Shown here: positions 9,946 through 20,804 of the stretch, in pieces
Numbering within the stretch: the stretch's first letter is position 1
Layout: each line of letters begins with the position of its first letter
NCBI GenBank assembly: GCA_949152475.1
Contig: OX424570.1
Span: 14,938,694 to 15,002,693, forward strand
Source of the DNA: Terebella lapidaria
Taxonomy: Eukaryota; Annelida; Polychaeta; Terebellida; Terebellidae
Reading direction: 5' to 3'
Length of the DNA: 64,000 nt
Notes under the pieces: model-generated
What the model saw: only the letters and a program-made list of their open reading frames with translations
Told to the model about the DNA's origin: nothing
Database searches by the model: none
Made by a program: the position numbers and the translations under genes

Positions 9946-10086
9946 CCCCCGCTTCACAGCGGACGGCGGAGTTGGTGTCCTGACATCGACCTGTGCAGAC
10001 CCTTTCTCCCATAGCAGAGTACTCCCTTGTTCCGGATAGAGTCATCCAGATGATAGCAGTTAAGTCTTCCGACTGTGCACTTGGAA

Positions 10087-10092
10087 AATAAA
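10087..10092 (+). terminator. Polyadenylation signal of the LTR
   Basis: AATAAA about 140 bp after the LTR TATA box. It defines a short R region. Transcripts of gag and of both accessory genes would all end here. Confidence 0.7.
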
Positions 10093-10907
10093 CATGAAAA
10101 CTTCAACCGAGTTGTTTTTCCGTGTTCGTTAGGGAACTGGAAGTTATAATAAAGTTAGTTCACCGGAAAAGACAGTAATACGGAGTAAAGGGAGATAAGA
10201 CTACAGTCGGTTAAGACCAAGTTGTAAAGACGTCTTAGGGTGATCTAAGAACCCAGATCACCGAGGAAGGAGACGGGGACGGAGACGGAGGTGGAATTCA
10301 ACGGAGCAACTACGGAGGCGGTATCGGACGGAGCAGTTGCAGAGACGGGAACGACGAAGCAGTTGCAGAGGCGGTACCGGACGACGGAGTTGCAGAGGCA
10401 GTACCTGACGGAGCGGTTGCGGTAACCGGAAGTGGGAACACTTCCGAGATACTCCATTTCAGGTGCAGTCGCAGGTTGCGGTGAGGCGGAGCCAACCGGA
10501 GCAGATTGCAGTGCGGCGGAACCTGGCAGAGCGGTTGCAGTATTCGGAAACGGCAACGTTCCCGGATTCTTTATTCCAGGCGCAGTCGCAGTTTGCAGTA
10601 AGACGGAAAACGACGGAGCTGTTGCAGTAAAGTGGTATCCCGACGGAGCAGTTGCAGTACCCGGAGACGGAAACGCCTCCGGATCCTTACTTTACAGGTG
10701 CAGTTGCAGATTAGCAGTCGGACAACGGTTAAGAGGTCCATTCCAGACCACGCTACCAACCTTAGAGACTTCTAGCCGGAGTTTATCCGTACAGCAGTAG
10801 CAGTTTTCCGGAGATTTACCGTTTCAGCTCCGGTTAAATAACAACTCACCCACCTCCCTAGAAAACCGGTTCATCAAGACGTCACAGAAGGGTGAAAACC
10901 CGTTACA

Positions 10908-11836
10908 ATATATCCAAAACTATCATGTGTTGATTCGAATAAGTACTGCACCAGTCCAACAGTCAGGCTTTTAAATTACAGTTTGATGTCAATATTTCAG
11001 GAACACTATAAACAAACGAGGAATGATTTGTGAAACAAGCTCATTCAATTCACTATATCACTGGATACGCGATACTAGTAACAGAAAAAAAACAAGCATG
11101 ACAAAGCATGTGAGATGCTCTTTGGCGAGAGGTACATATACAAAGCCACTAGATTGCCAACTTCTCAATTTTTGAGATAGAACCCTGAAATTTGGTGAAA
11201 AATTATGGCATGATGCTCAATTAATACACACAAAATTTCCAGTTGATCCGATTGTTTATAACAAAACTACGGCCAAAAAGCGTGTTTCACTGATGGATGA
11301 ACTCGAGTATAGGACCAGAGTGAGAATCAGAGCAATCGGAACAGTCAAACACAAAATGCAAAATTGAGTCGTCCGTCGATTGCTACACAGGTTTACTGTC
11401 CTTATCAAATGTTCAAGTTCTAGTCAGACTATGAAAATGATAATAATAGTAATAACGATGGTTTGCCAGGCTGTGTGGTGGTTTGAAGGCCCTCCTTGGT
11501 TCATTGGACGCCTTCCAGACATTGTCTGCCCTCATAATTTCTTCAAAATAAATTGGCAATGGAATACAAGGTCTGAAACAGTTTTTGGCATTGAAAGGGT
11601 TAAAATTCAATTCCGGGTTTATACTTGATATATATACTTGATATTTAATTACGGGTCTAACACATAACATTCCAGGTTTTTTATATATTTTATTCTCAGT
11701 TTCAAAAGTGAGTAAATAATCATTCATAACAAAACGCTACTCGTTTCGGTTTTCCCCATTCTATTCAAGTCATGACAGTATAATTCGTGCTAAAACAATA
11801 TATTCTTAAATTTTATTTAATTCGGTAATTTAATCA
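10908..11836. other. AT-rich intergenic DNA with a dispersed repeat
   Basis: No gene seen. About 11,150-11,300 resembles 34,785-34,935 in the same orientation (shared TACACACAAAATTTC and AACTACGGCCAAAAA blocks), so it is a copy of an interspersed repeat of unknown class. Confidence 0.5.
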
Positions 11837-12362
11837 TAGGACATTGCTTTTTTCTCTCTCTCTCTCTTAGGACATTGCTTTTTTATTTTTATTTTTGAAA
11901 AGTTTGAAATATTTGTAGGGCGTATTAAATATTAAATATTAAATACGCGTATAAAATATTAAATACACTTAATAAATGATTATATACACGTATTTGATAT
12001 TACATGTGTATGAATAATATTAAATACATATATTAAATGATTAAATCTACATATAAAATAATAAAAATGCGTAATAAATGATTAAATACACGTATAAAAT
12101 ATTAAATGCGCGTATAGAATATTAAATGTAATATATGATTAAAAATAATAAATAATAAATGATTAAATACCCATCTAAAATATTGAATATGCGTATTAAA
12201 TGATTAAATACCCATATAAATTATTAAATATGCATATTAAATAATTAGATACCGGTATAAAATATTAAATACCCGCATTAAATGATTAAATACGTGCCAC
12301 AAATATTTCAAATCTTTTTTTTTAAATACGAAAAAGCAATGTCCTATACGAGCCACCGTATA
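11836..12362. repeat. Fold-back element made of AT-rich minisatellite
   Basis: The left edge has ATAGGACATTGCTTTTTT twice, the second followed by a stretch around TTTGAAATATTTGT. The right edge (12,301-12,360) carries the reverse complement of both blocks. Between them lie about fifteen degenerate 20-30-bp units built from ATTAAATACxCGTATAAAAT and AATGATTAAAT. A related right end (ACACTTTGC / GCCACCGTAG) recurs at about 13,740-13,770 after a similar AT array. No coding capacity. Confidence 0.6.
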
Positions 12363-12627
12363 TCACCACGTGTGGAACAAAATGAAGAGGAAACAAGCAT
12401 CACAACAGCAGAACTTGAGGTTACGTGTGCGGCCACAGGGACAAAGGAGAGTAGAACCAGTACTCGAGGCTGAGTGAACACGAAAAAAAATCAAGGATAA
12501 GTAGACACGAAACCCATTTCTTGGTTAAACAACCAAACAAAATATTGTGGGTCTTGTTTCTATGTGATATGAAAATTCTAATTGTGAACCTGAACGTTAT
12601 GACAACCTGTCGAATATTTTGATGTCC

Positions 12628-13182
12628 ATGCGTAGGCCTACTCTTTTGTTGAGTTGCCCATTATTCTTGCCCAAATGGTTTGGTTGAACTTTCCACAAAG
12701 GACTATGGTGTGTGTTTCCCTTGCTCAATATTTGGAAATCAACTTAAAAGCCTATTGATTAGTTTGATAACAACAAAGATGTCCGCTTTGATAACAATAT
12801 GAAACAATGAACTCGAATCGTATTGTAACTCGAACTCGTATTGTAATAACTCTCTACTTCCCTCTCACAGAGAACAATTCTCGTAGATGGTCTTACACTA
12901 CCATAGTACCTCCAATACTGGTGCCGAGCTTGTCCATGCGAAAATTGATTGTTACTCGCATTTGTTTGTCGATTCGTCCATTATTCTTGCCAAAATGTGT
13001 TTTAGTTGCACTTTCCACAAATGACCAAGGTGTGTGTTTTCTTTGTTCAATATTTGCTACTTAACTTTGTTGTAATCTGAGATTATGACATAAAATATGG
13101 ATAATGTCATCGCTGACTTAATTCGGTAGCAATAAGTCCACGCATGGACAAGCTCCTCACCAGTAGTACCATGGGGTCAAAA
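12628..13182. repeat. Diverged direct repeat pair and inverted pair
   Basis: 12,628-12,742 and 12,932-13,065 are diverged direct copies (shared CCATTATTCTTGCC, CTTTCCACAAA, GGTGTGTGTTT and TCAATATTTG in order). The block around GAGCTTGTCCATGCG (12,925-12,941) recurs inverted at about 13,140-13,160. Non-coding. Confidence 0.5.
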
Positions 13183-13439
13183 TTACACTAACAGATATAG
13201 TACGGCTAACGCCGAACAATCAGGGTTGTCATTTCCTTTTTCGTAAAAAAAAAACATCAGCAGAATTGTTCAGTACAAAAATCTCATTATTTCGACGATA
13301 TAACTCGCGCAAAATTATATGATTCCCGAAGAAGATTCTTTTAATAATTTAATTCACTAATTCATATGTTCTAGCGATTTTATTTGCGAGGAAAATAATA
13401 GTATTGGCCTCTTACGAAGGTGAACAAAGTACGATATTT

Positions 13440-14120
13440 TATTCCGCAAAACTGAGGAATATTCATTGCAAATATTGAATACTTCTATGGACGTGTTTAT
13501 TATTTTAGGTGCATATTCAATGCATTATGAAAATAAGATTAATCATGCATGAAAAATAATTCATTATGCAAAAAAAATATTGAATATAATAAATCATCAA
13601 TATGCATATCAGTATGCATACAAAAATTTAATAATGAAAAAAAGGATTAGAAAGGTGTATGAATTATAAAATATTCTTATGAAATTACTAAACACCTGTA
13701 TTGAATGAGTGTTTTTTTTTTTCGTTCTTTTCCTAATTAAGCAAAGTGTCATACAAGCCACCGTAGCCAAATCCGTATTAATAATTTATTACAATTATTG
13801 TATACGTATATTAATAATTTCGGATGCATATACTCATTTATTACGCGAAATTAATATTTGATACCTGTACTTACCATTAACTCTGTATAAAAAGCATCAT
13901 ATATGTATACAAAATTTAAATACATGTAGAAATTCCAAATACATGTATTAAATGATTGATAGGCGTATGAAATAATAGTATGTGTATAAAATAATCAATA
14001 TGCACAAAAATGTATTATCGAGGCATAAAAAACAATACAAATGCATGATTGATCATTGAATATGCTTATAAATCACCAATAGTGTCATATTTTACCCTTT
14101 TGGAAAAATAGGAGGCATTT
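13440..14120. repeat. AT-rich degenerate array related to the fold-back element
   Basis: ATTAATAATTT, ATGCATAT and AAATTACGTAT-like short units repeat irregularly. The end at 13,740-13,767 resembles the right end of the element at 11,836-12,362. Boundaries are unclear and no gene was seen. Confidence 0.4.
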
Positions 14121-14567
14121 TTTATTATGGGACGGGTTGGAGAACTTTTTCCACTGAAAACACCTTGTTTGATAGAAGCAGTCGTACATATATGTGTTGT
14201 TAACTTCATGCATACAATTTGATAGGAGTGTTATGTTCGAGTGCTATGTATTTCAGCATGTTTTCAGATCGAGTTTCCATTTTCAATATCTAATCAATGT
14301 TACAATATTCTTGTTCTCACCAATCTCGATCTCCCACGCATTACGAGGACACTAAAAATTTCACAGTAAAACACAAACAAGCAGTATTCCTTGGCATAGT
14401 TCCCACAGGCCACCGTATAATTGTGGACTGCCGGATTCCTCAGTGCGAGACAAGGAGAGGCATCCCCCGATCTATTTATAACTATAACCTCCCTACCTGA
14501 TTTGGCTTGAGCTAATTCTATCATCTACAATCACCAAAGAGCAGCACTGATGATGTCTACCTGGTAC

Positions 14568-14680
14568 GACTGTATGGGCACCAGATATTTTACAGTATAC
14601 GCATAAGACGATCTGGTACCCATTATCATGGGGACCAGGTTTTAACCTGGTACCCATCTTATCGTACCAGATGTATAAAA
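14568..14680. repeat. Imperfect inverted repeat (CTGGTACC hairpin)
   Basis: CTGGTACC and its complement recur around a centre at CAGGTTTTAACCTG (about 14,635-14,650). Arms include ATCTGGTAC and GTACCAGAT. Non-coding. Confidence 0.5.
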
Positions 14681-14744
14681 TCGAGTGATGAGTTAATATC
14701 TCACACATATTTTTATAATTAATGGGGGTCGGTCAATTGGAGAT

Positions 14745-14925
14745 GTAATACCCATGTCATTGAAAATATTTTACATGCATCAAATATGTTTTAGAGTCAT
14801 CAAAAGCATTTTAGATGCATCAAAAATATTTAGATGCGTCAAATTGTATTAGACGAATTGAGAATAGTTTTAGATGCATCAAAAATGTTTTATGTATCGA
14901 AACTGTTTTATGCATGTTGAAATTG
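14745..14925. repeat. Short tandem array, about 23-bp unit
   Basis: Degenerate units of the type TTTTAGATGCATCAAAAATA are repeated about seven times. No coding capacity. Confidence 0.65.
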
Positions 14926-15184
14926 AATGTATGTTTTCTTCTTCAAATATTTGCTGTGAAGTGAAACTCAAAATTACGGGATACAAAGCCATTGGCACTT
15001 CTGTTATATACATCGTGTTTACAATTGTATATCACGAATAAATTGTTCGAGTTCTGAGTAATGTGTAGTATTATGAAGTGACATTAGTAAATGGATATAC
15101 TTCCCCTAATCCTGGCTACAAACAAAGACATCGTACCGTAGAACTTGTTTTTGACAGTAGTTTCTTTCATTGTACATGTATTGT

Positions 15185-16032
15185 GTTGTCTTTATTAATA
15201 AAGGCCATCGGCCCATATGCTCATAGAATTCGTTTACAATTCTGGATAACCAGGAGGAAATAGGCGGTCCCCAGGGACTAAGGAGCATAGACACTGCGGC
15301 GGTAGGCTTCGATGGAACGCCGTCGGACTGATCCTGGTCACGGCACCAATGTAAGGTTTGATGCCCGCTATCTAGGGAGACTTATACATGGAGACATATT
15401 TCAGTGCATGTTCAGTCTACATACTATGCTGAGTCCTTCTGAAACATATTTCGGATGCTGAAAGCATTTTATATATATATGCTGCCAAACTGAAAATACA
15501 ATGTTTTTGTGACATGATGTAGACAACATTTTCTTGATTAGAGTGGTTACAAGAGATAAATTTATCTAAAAACTTTTTTTGAATGTCGGTATACAGTTGG
15601 CATACAATTAGCAGGTGTACTTCATCTTCAATAACTTCAACATCATTTCTTAGCTTACAATATAAACATATGCTGAGCTGTTAGTCTACTTTTTTTTGTC
15701 TACCTGATTCGAAGATTATGGTTACTACATCGAAATCGAGTCAAGGCTATACAATGTTTCTTGCATAGATCTGCTTGGAGATAATGTTCAAACACAAGGT
15801 CACTCTTTAAATTTCTATAGAGTTCAAGTTTTGAGTTTTCACTTACTTCATCGTGCCAGTTTTGCTTGGACGTATCGGTTAAACGCTGTCTGAAGATTAA
15901 CAGAAAAGAATCTGGATTTCCTACGTCTTGTTGGAGCCAAACGTGACCAAACCCAAGTGAATACAGTAGGTGCCTAATGTTCGATGCCCAGTTGTGGCAT
16001 CCCACATCATCAAACTTCATGCCAATAGCCAT
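15185..16032 (-). mobile_element. LINE 3' end (C-terminal part of the reverse-transcriptase protein and 3' UTR)
   Basis: On the minus strand 16,032-15,700 translates to a sequence with the layout NWASNIRHLLYSLGFGHVW ... FRQRLTD ... LTRFRCSNHNLRIR, which I recognise as the C-terminal region of CR1/L2/RTE-like LINE proteins. After a stop and a change of frame the reading resumes (CLYCKLRN ... IEDEVHLLIVC, about 15,670-15,600), giving the family's terminal C-x2-C...H...C. It then runs to about 15,410. The rest to about 15,190 is 3' UTR ending near an AATAAAG. The 5' body is missing, as is usual for LINE copies truncated during insertion. It is dead: at least one frame break and one stop. Confidence 0.68.
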
Positions 16033-16063
16033 TGCACATTAAGAAAACAATAAGTAAATGATT

Positions 16064-16275
16064 GAAAAATGTTAACATCAGACAACAGCAATGATGAAAA
16101 ATATGAAATGCTCACTCGAATTGAACTAATATGACACTTTCATTTCTGTCCCACAAAAAGTGTACAATCGACAAATTCAAACAAATTCATTTTATGTCCA
16201 TTGAATTCTCTCTAATGCTGTGCAAGAATTTCATACAAAATTGCGTGTTATGCGAGATTTGAATATAAACAGCTT
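16064..16275. repeat. Dispersed repeat, copy 1
   Basis: Diverged match in the same orientation to 23,916-24,110 (shared ACATCAGA, AACAATGATGAAAA, CCCACAAA, AAATCGACA-like and CGTGTTATG blocks in order). Class unknown. Confidence 0.5.
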
Positions 16276-17440
16276 TGGTTTGAATAGCGCATAATATCAG
16301 GACAAATGGTAGAAACACTAACGGGGAGGCTCAATTCTATTGTGTTGGAAATCATGTTATCATGGTTATAAGTTTACCGTATATTATGTTGTCAGTAATA
16401 TCATGAACAATCCATGGTTGATGAAATTCCAAACGGATATGGGATTGTTTGATACAATCAACAAGGTAATGAGAAATGAAATATCACTATAACTTTGAAA
16501 TTATTCGATCAAGGTTTCCATTCCAAGTAGTGCATTTACCCATAACTACATAGTTCCGAATGTTACACAAGTATTTTGTTCTAGGAATATTTTTTTTCAC
16601 ATAGTTTGTATGATAGTTAGCATTGATATGTTCCTCTCTAGTATCTATTGTATGGTTTGAGGTTCAAACCACTAGGCGATCACAAGGTGAAAGCACACTT
16701 CAGTAAATCGGTCCTCTGCTTTGAACTACAACATTTTTTTAATATTTCAATATTTTGGAGTAATAAATTTATGAAGAGATTTAAACAGTGTAAATGTTGT
16801 TATTGTCACGTCATGATGGAAGTGTGTACACATTTGTTTATGGTATATTATCCGATGACACTATTTAAGCAAAACATTTTTGACTACTTGAATTCATATC
16901 TACTTGAGAACTATTTGTTAATCTGATGTCTGTTGACTGAGTTCATAAATTCATACGCTCGTCCTTTGGACTGGTGCATTATAACTCGGAGGTGTACTGA
17001 TCGATGTGGTAGCAGTTGTGCTGTAAACAGTGTACTGAAGTGTGATTCTTGATTTTATACAAGTGCACAGCTTTTGTTTCCAATGAGCAGTACAATTCAA
17101 TTAGTAGACGATTTAAATTGAGCATTATTCAAATACATAACGTCATGATTTTCTACATCACATCTATACGTCCTTGTTGATATCTCGAACAATTACTGCC
17201 AGGATTTGACAGATTGCAGCCGCCATAGTTGAAAAAAATTAAACTCCTCCTAAAATGTGCTTTCCAAAACTTGCGTAGATTGATCATTTTCATTTCAACT
17301 TGATATTGGTTGTGTATTCCAATCAACCCCAAGTTGTACGATGTGAAAGTCTTTGAACTGCCATTTTATAATGATAATCAACCAGAAAACACCATCGCTG
17401 CGCTTTCGCATTTAATTGAACCAATGAGTAGTTTACAAAT
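16276..17440. other. AT-rich intergenic DNA, nothing recognised
   Basis: Short open frames only, the longest about 90 codons and without a family signature. No repeat copy was noticed within the window. It lies directly downstream of the fibrinogen-related gene on its own strand. Confidence 0.5.
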
Positions 17441-17445
17441 ACCAA

Positions 17446-17451
17446 TTTATT
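17446..17451 (-). terminator. Polyadenylation signal of the fibrinogen-related gene
   Basis: AATAAA on the minus strand about 80 bases after the TAA stop at 17,530-17,532. Confidence 0.7.
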
Positions 17452-17529
17452 TCTAGAATCGATCGAGTCATTGGCCTATATATCTCTCATCGTAGACCTC
17501 CTTATCTGTACTTTTTCATAGTTCGTTGA

Positions 17530-19504
17530 TTACAGTCCATGTATCTTAATTTTCATCGTGACGAATTTGATTCCGACATGTACTCCGAGCCATGGCTTCC
17601 AGTAGATGCCCCCGGCTCCTCCTCGGTTGATTCCGTATCTACCCGTAAATTTTGCATCTGGCTGGCAGTCGTCGGGATCGAACCACCATCCGCCCATGTA
17701 ATTCAGCGCACAGGCATTGTCACCAGAGAATTCCCTGTCTGTAGACTTCGCCATCCCATCTCCTGAAATGTATAGTATGACAATTTAGCAAACTGTGGAT
17801 CTTGTATTTGCACATGTAGGTGAAACTTTCATCTGTTTCAAAGCATAGTTATAATGATGAAAACCGATCAAGTCTACCGTGATATACAATAGAGTGATGT
17901 ACGCACCACTGGCATTGCCGCTGTAGCCGCCGACACTGAGTCTGTACCCGTCACTCTCCGGGCCGACACTGAACGTGCTGTACTCGGCATGTCGGCACTC
18001 TCCATCAAACGACACCATCACGATACGGAGAGAGGACGTCTTTCCACTGCTCGTCAGGGCGTGCATCTTGTCATTTCCTTCAAAACTCAAAGGTATGGTA
18101 GAATTTAACTCTTCATACTACAAGTTGTGATTCCACATTATTTGACAAGGCACTATGTCGAAATATGTTTCGATGTGAACACGTTGTTAATTTAAAAATG
18201 ACTGTTTCTATGATGCTTACCTAGCCAGAACTCTGACTCCATTTGTCCGAAGCCGGCTTTGTAGTGTTCACTCCACTTATGGCGGAACTTCAGTGTCCCG
18301 TCATGACGCCGCATCAAGACCTGTCAGGAAAACAAATCAGACTCACTCCCCACAATTGACCGTACGATTATAATGCTGAGCAAGTTTATGGTTGAACACC
18401 TTTTTTGTAAGTCGTACACTTCCGACAGACATTTGAAAACAATATATACTGATCACCAAAAACACGTGCTTTTCTCGTACGGTCATAAAGTAGCATACAC
18501 TTATATGATAATCAATGCAACCGTGTAAGTAGCCAGTCACTTACGATCCACTGATCTCCTTGAAGGTCCGACTCCACGTAGACGTCCATGTAGCTGTCGG
18601 TCCCGTGGGGCACGGCGACTCGCTTGATCTGACCTCGGAAGGGGGGATCGGTGCAGCACTCACACGGGCCTGGGACGGTGGGAGGAGGCGTGACTTCAGG
18701 AAGAAATCACACTTGAATACTTGAACTTCACTCTGATCAACATCATACCTAATGTTCTATTTGTATTTACCTCTAAAAATATATGAGTACATTATTAATT
18801 AACATTTCACCAGCCTTTTGGTTCAGAGATGCGTACGAACACGGCGCCTTCCACATCTCCACTTTCAGCCATCTTCTCGATCTCACGGTAGCTTGGCATC
18901 GAACCTTCCAGCTGCTTACAGTGGTGTCTGGGGATATCAGAACAAAGCGCTACGAATCTGATTATGATCAGCTCTGTTATAATTCTCAGTACAGCACCGG
19001 GCACTAATTTGAAACCTCTACAAGTACAGGCTCTACTCAATTGATAGAGGAGATGCTCATTAAATATCTCCGTTGAGTTATCTTGAAAATATCGATGAAA
19101 ATGAATGCTGATCAAAGATCATTGTTAACTGTCAGTATCACCATATCATGTTCAATACCATAGTATGAACGAAAAATATCAAACCATTACGATATGGATA
19201 GAAAAATATCAAACCATTACGATATGGATATAAAAATATCAAACCATTACAGAGCATAAAAATTGATTTTCTTTTGGTTTTTTGTCATTCTGCAGCAGAA
19301 TAACACTTAGAACACTCACGGTGTGTTGGTGCCCTCCACGACGTATAAGTCGGTCGCCACACACTCGCCCTCCTCCTCACAGGGCAGTTTGCACTCTCTC
19401 GAAAATCCCTCGGACTTGACTTTTCTAAAGTGGAACATCCTGAACGTACACTCTCCGATCCCGGCAAATGATATACAGATCAAGAAAATAGCAGCGACTT
19501 TCAT
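17530..19504 (-). CDS. Secreted fibrinogen-related-domain (FReD) protein, six coding exons, 292 aa
   Basis: Minus-strand exons: 19,504-19,320; 18,927-18,887; 18,693-18,545; 18,320-18,221; 18,077-17,907; 17,762-17,530. All introns are GT-AG, the phases fit and the total is 879 nt. A signal peptide (about 1-18, MKVAAIFLICISFAGIGE) leads into a Cys-rich part with C38-x3-C42-x5-C48-x16-C65, which resembles half of a PAN/apple module. A Pro-rich linker (TPPPTVPGP, 77-85) follows, then a fibrinogen C-terminal domain (86-292) with GDQWIVLMRRHDG, HYKAGFGQMESEFWLG, YRLSVGGYSGNASG, ACALNYMGGWWF and IYWKPWLG. FReD proteins such as ficolins and tachylectins bind acetylated sugars and other ligands outside the cell, in immunity or adhesion. 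The calcium-loop stretch (DREFSGDN before the Cys-Ala) is shorter than usual. The ligand is unknown. Exon 2, only 41 nt, is the least certain. Confidence 0.88.
19171..19253. repeat. 30-bp tandem repeat in intron 1 of the FReD gene
   Basis: Nearly three copies of a 30-bp unit beginning GAAAAATATCAAACCATTAC. The copies are almost identical, so the array is young or length-variable. Confidence 0.85.
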
Positions 19505-19559
19505 TTTGATAAAGAGATGTCTTCCTTCGATATCTTAGATGTGTTCACTGTGAGAATGT

Positions 19560-20217
19560 GGTATCTCTGAAGAGTTGCCTTGTATGAGGGCTTAGAACAG
19601 AGTGACAGCGAAATGTGGACTACCTGCTGTGCACTTGCTGCATATTATTCAGAAACGCATCAGTAAACACAATTTCCTGCAGTTACTTTCATATTGTCTA
19701 ATACATTATGAATTGTTCGTCGAAAAGGATACCGTTCATTTGACATGTCCGATACATTGAACTTAACCTGGCTTTTACTAATGACAAATTCAGTCAAACC
19801 GTTTCCAGAGATTGCACCATCTTGTCTATCAACTTATCGCGAAAGTCAATCATGCCCAATGAAGAAATTTTCTGCCAAATGCGTAGTTTACAGTAATATT
19901 TTCAGTTCATTTCATACTGATATAATGTGCCATATCTTCAAAGTGAAATGTTAATGATATACTAATGCGATATGGATATAGGATCTGCACCAACAATTCC
20001 TGCTGCCATTCCCAGAACGAAACTGATATTAGCTTACTAAATACATTGGGAGATTGGATTTTACATTGCACCCCATGGTAATTATATATTAAGAAATTGG
20101 ATTTGTTTTTGTTGTTTAGTAATTGCTTAATTTTTCGAGGGTATATCAATAATGGTGACTCCCATAATAAATTGCCTAGATACAAATACACTCAACGGCA
20201 CGAATAAAGTTGAGGCT
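19560..20217. other. Upstream flank of the FReD gene, nothing recognised
   Basis: This is the 5' side of the FReD gene (minus strand). A 5' leader runs from the ATG at 19,504 towards about 19,650. I see no clear TATA box, and the true start of transcription is not visible. No other gene seen. Confidence 0.45.
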
Positions 20218-20221
20218 TTAA

Positions 20222-20626
20222 TAACTGTCGGAATTGACAAAATTCATTCTGTATTAGCTTCATGTTGTCTTTGAAATGAGAAATCTTACAAATTTGGGTC
20301 TGAAAATATGTATTACGTGCCTAAATCGAGTTGCCAAATTAGGCTTCAAACTCGGGCCAATCAATTTTCTCCTCAAAACAACCCGTCTTGCAGTCGAGTT
20401 TTACACACAGACTTATGACGTCATTGGTATTTTCTAGCTACTATAGCAACCGACAGTGTAGGCAGGCCGATCATTCTTTGTCCAGTGTTTTCATGTATGA
20501 TTAATGGCGATTTTATGAATATCGGTCGTCGAACTGTGCATATTTCCTATATATTAAATGTACTTTTCAAGTTGGCGTGATAAACAAGAATGCTGAATTT
20601 GGCTGATTTTAAAATTGGTTCCAACT
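20222..20626. mobile_element. TTAA-flanked non-autonomous DNA element, copy 1 (405 bp)
   Basis: Flanked by TTAA at 20,218-20,221 and 20,627-20,630. Its sequence matches the element at 60,362-61,729 along its whole length (shared GTGCCTAAAT, TGACGTCATTGGTATT, AGGCAGGCCGATCATTC and TTTGGCTGATTTTAAAA). Ends are imperfect inverted repeats (right end ...CCAACT). TTAA targets are used by the piggyBac and Kolobok superfamilies. No coding capacity. Confidence 0.65.
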
Positions 20627-20804
20627 TTAATAAGAATTTTGATTTTATAATCGTAATTATGTTTGATCTACAGTGGCTCCTAAATGGCACGATTATTGTC
20701 ATATTTTGGCAGGAGCATTGCGAAAATAAAATGTTGCAACACAATTATTTAAGTCATGATACATTTATCTCTGCTTCGACAGAACTCTTCAAGTCGTAGG
20801 ACAA

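Larger units (their letters stand above)
1..10907 (+). mobile_element. Ty3/gypsy-type LTR retroelement with zinc-finger cargo genes, 5' end outside window
   Basis: Seen in order: the inner 177 bp of a 5' LTR, a tRNA-Leu primer-binding site, a gag region with two CCHC knuckles, an integrase region (present twice), two C2H2 zinc-finger genes each with its own promoter, a purine tract and a complete 1,388-bp 3' LTR (TGTAACGG...CCGTTACA). Ty3/gypsy is inferred from the H2C2/DDE integrase type and the tRNA-Leu primer. No reverse transcriptase, RNase H or envelope region was recognised. The element is broken as a retroelement, with at least two breaks, and is probably non-autonomous. It is young: the LTR parts that can be compared differ at one of 177 sites. 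It is far more GC-rich than the flanking DNA, which suggests a recent arrival with its own base composition. The target duplication cannot be tested because the left end is off the window. Confidence 0.88.
9520..10907 (+). repeat. 3' LTR, 1,388 bp
   Basis: The LTR opens TGTAACGG and closes CCGTTACA, an 8-bp inverted end. It carries a promoter (9,896-9,945) and an AATAAA at 10,087-10,092, which puts R at roughly 9,965-10,110 and leaves a long U5 of about 800 bp. Two minisatellite-like parts are visible: a GGAGCCGGAACC-type repeat around 9,700-9,752 and a repeat of about 20-30 bp with core GACGGAGCAGTTGCAG at about 10,270-10,715. The latter shares its GGTTGCGGT / GCAGTTGCAG flavour with the repeats in the gag region. 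Host DNA resumes at 10,908 (ATATA...). Confidence 0.92.

Noticed and set aside
1-10907. Envelope gene in the LTR element, that is, a retrovirus-like status
   Set aside because: Neither extra gene has a signal peptide, transmembrane segment or fusion-protein features. Both are zinc-finger proteins.
15331-15659. A possible BEL/Pao-type LTR on the minus strand (TGTAAG...CTTACA, 310 bp) followed by a tRNA-His-like primer site (TGGTGCCGTGACC)
   Set aside because: The supposed LTR overlaps sequence that translates as the C-terminal zinc-binding end of a LINE protein (CLYCKLRN ... EDEVHLLIVC), continuous with the LINE piece upstream. The terminal match is best explained by chance, and the GGTGCCGTGACC stretch as LINE 3' UTR.
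18807-18886. A longer FReD exon 2 running to 18,807 (EIEKMAESGDVEGAVFVRISEPKGW)
   Set aside because: The available donor near 18,809 is in the wrong phase for exon 3, whereas C|GTGAGA at 18,887 is a good donor in the right phase. Transcript data could still overturn this.
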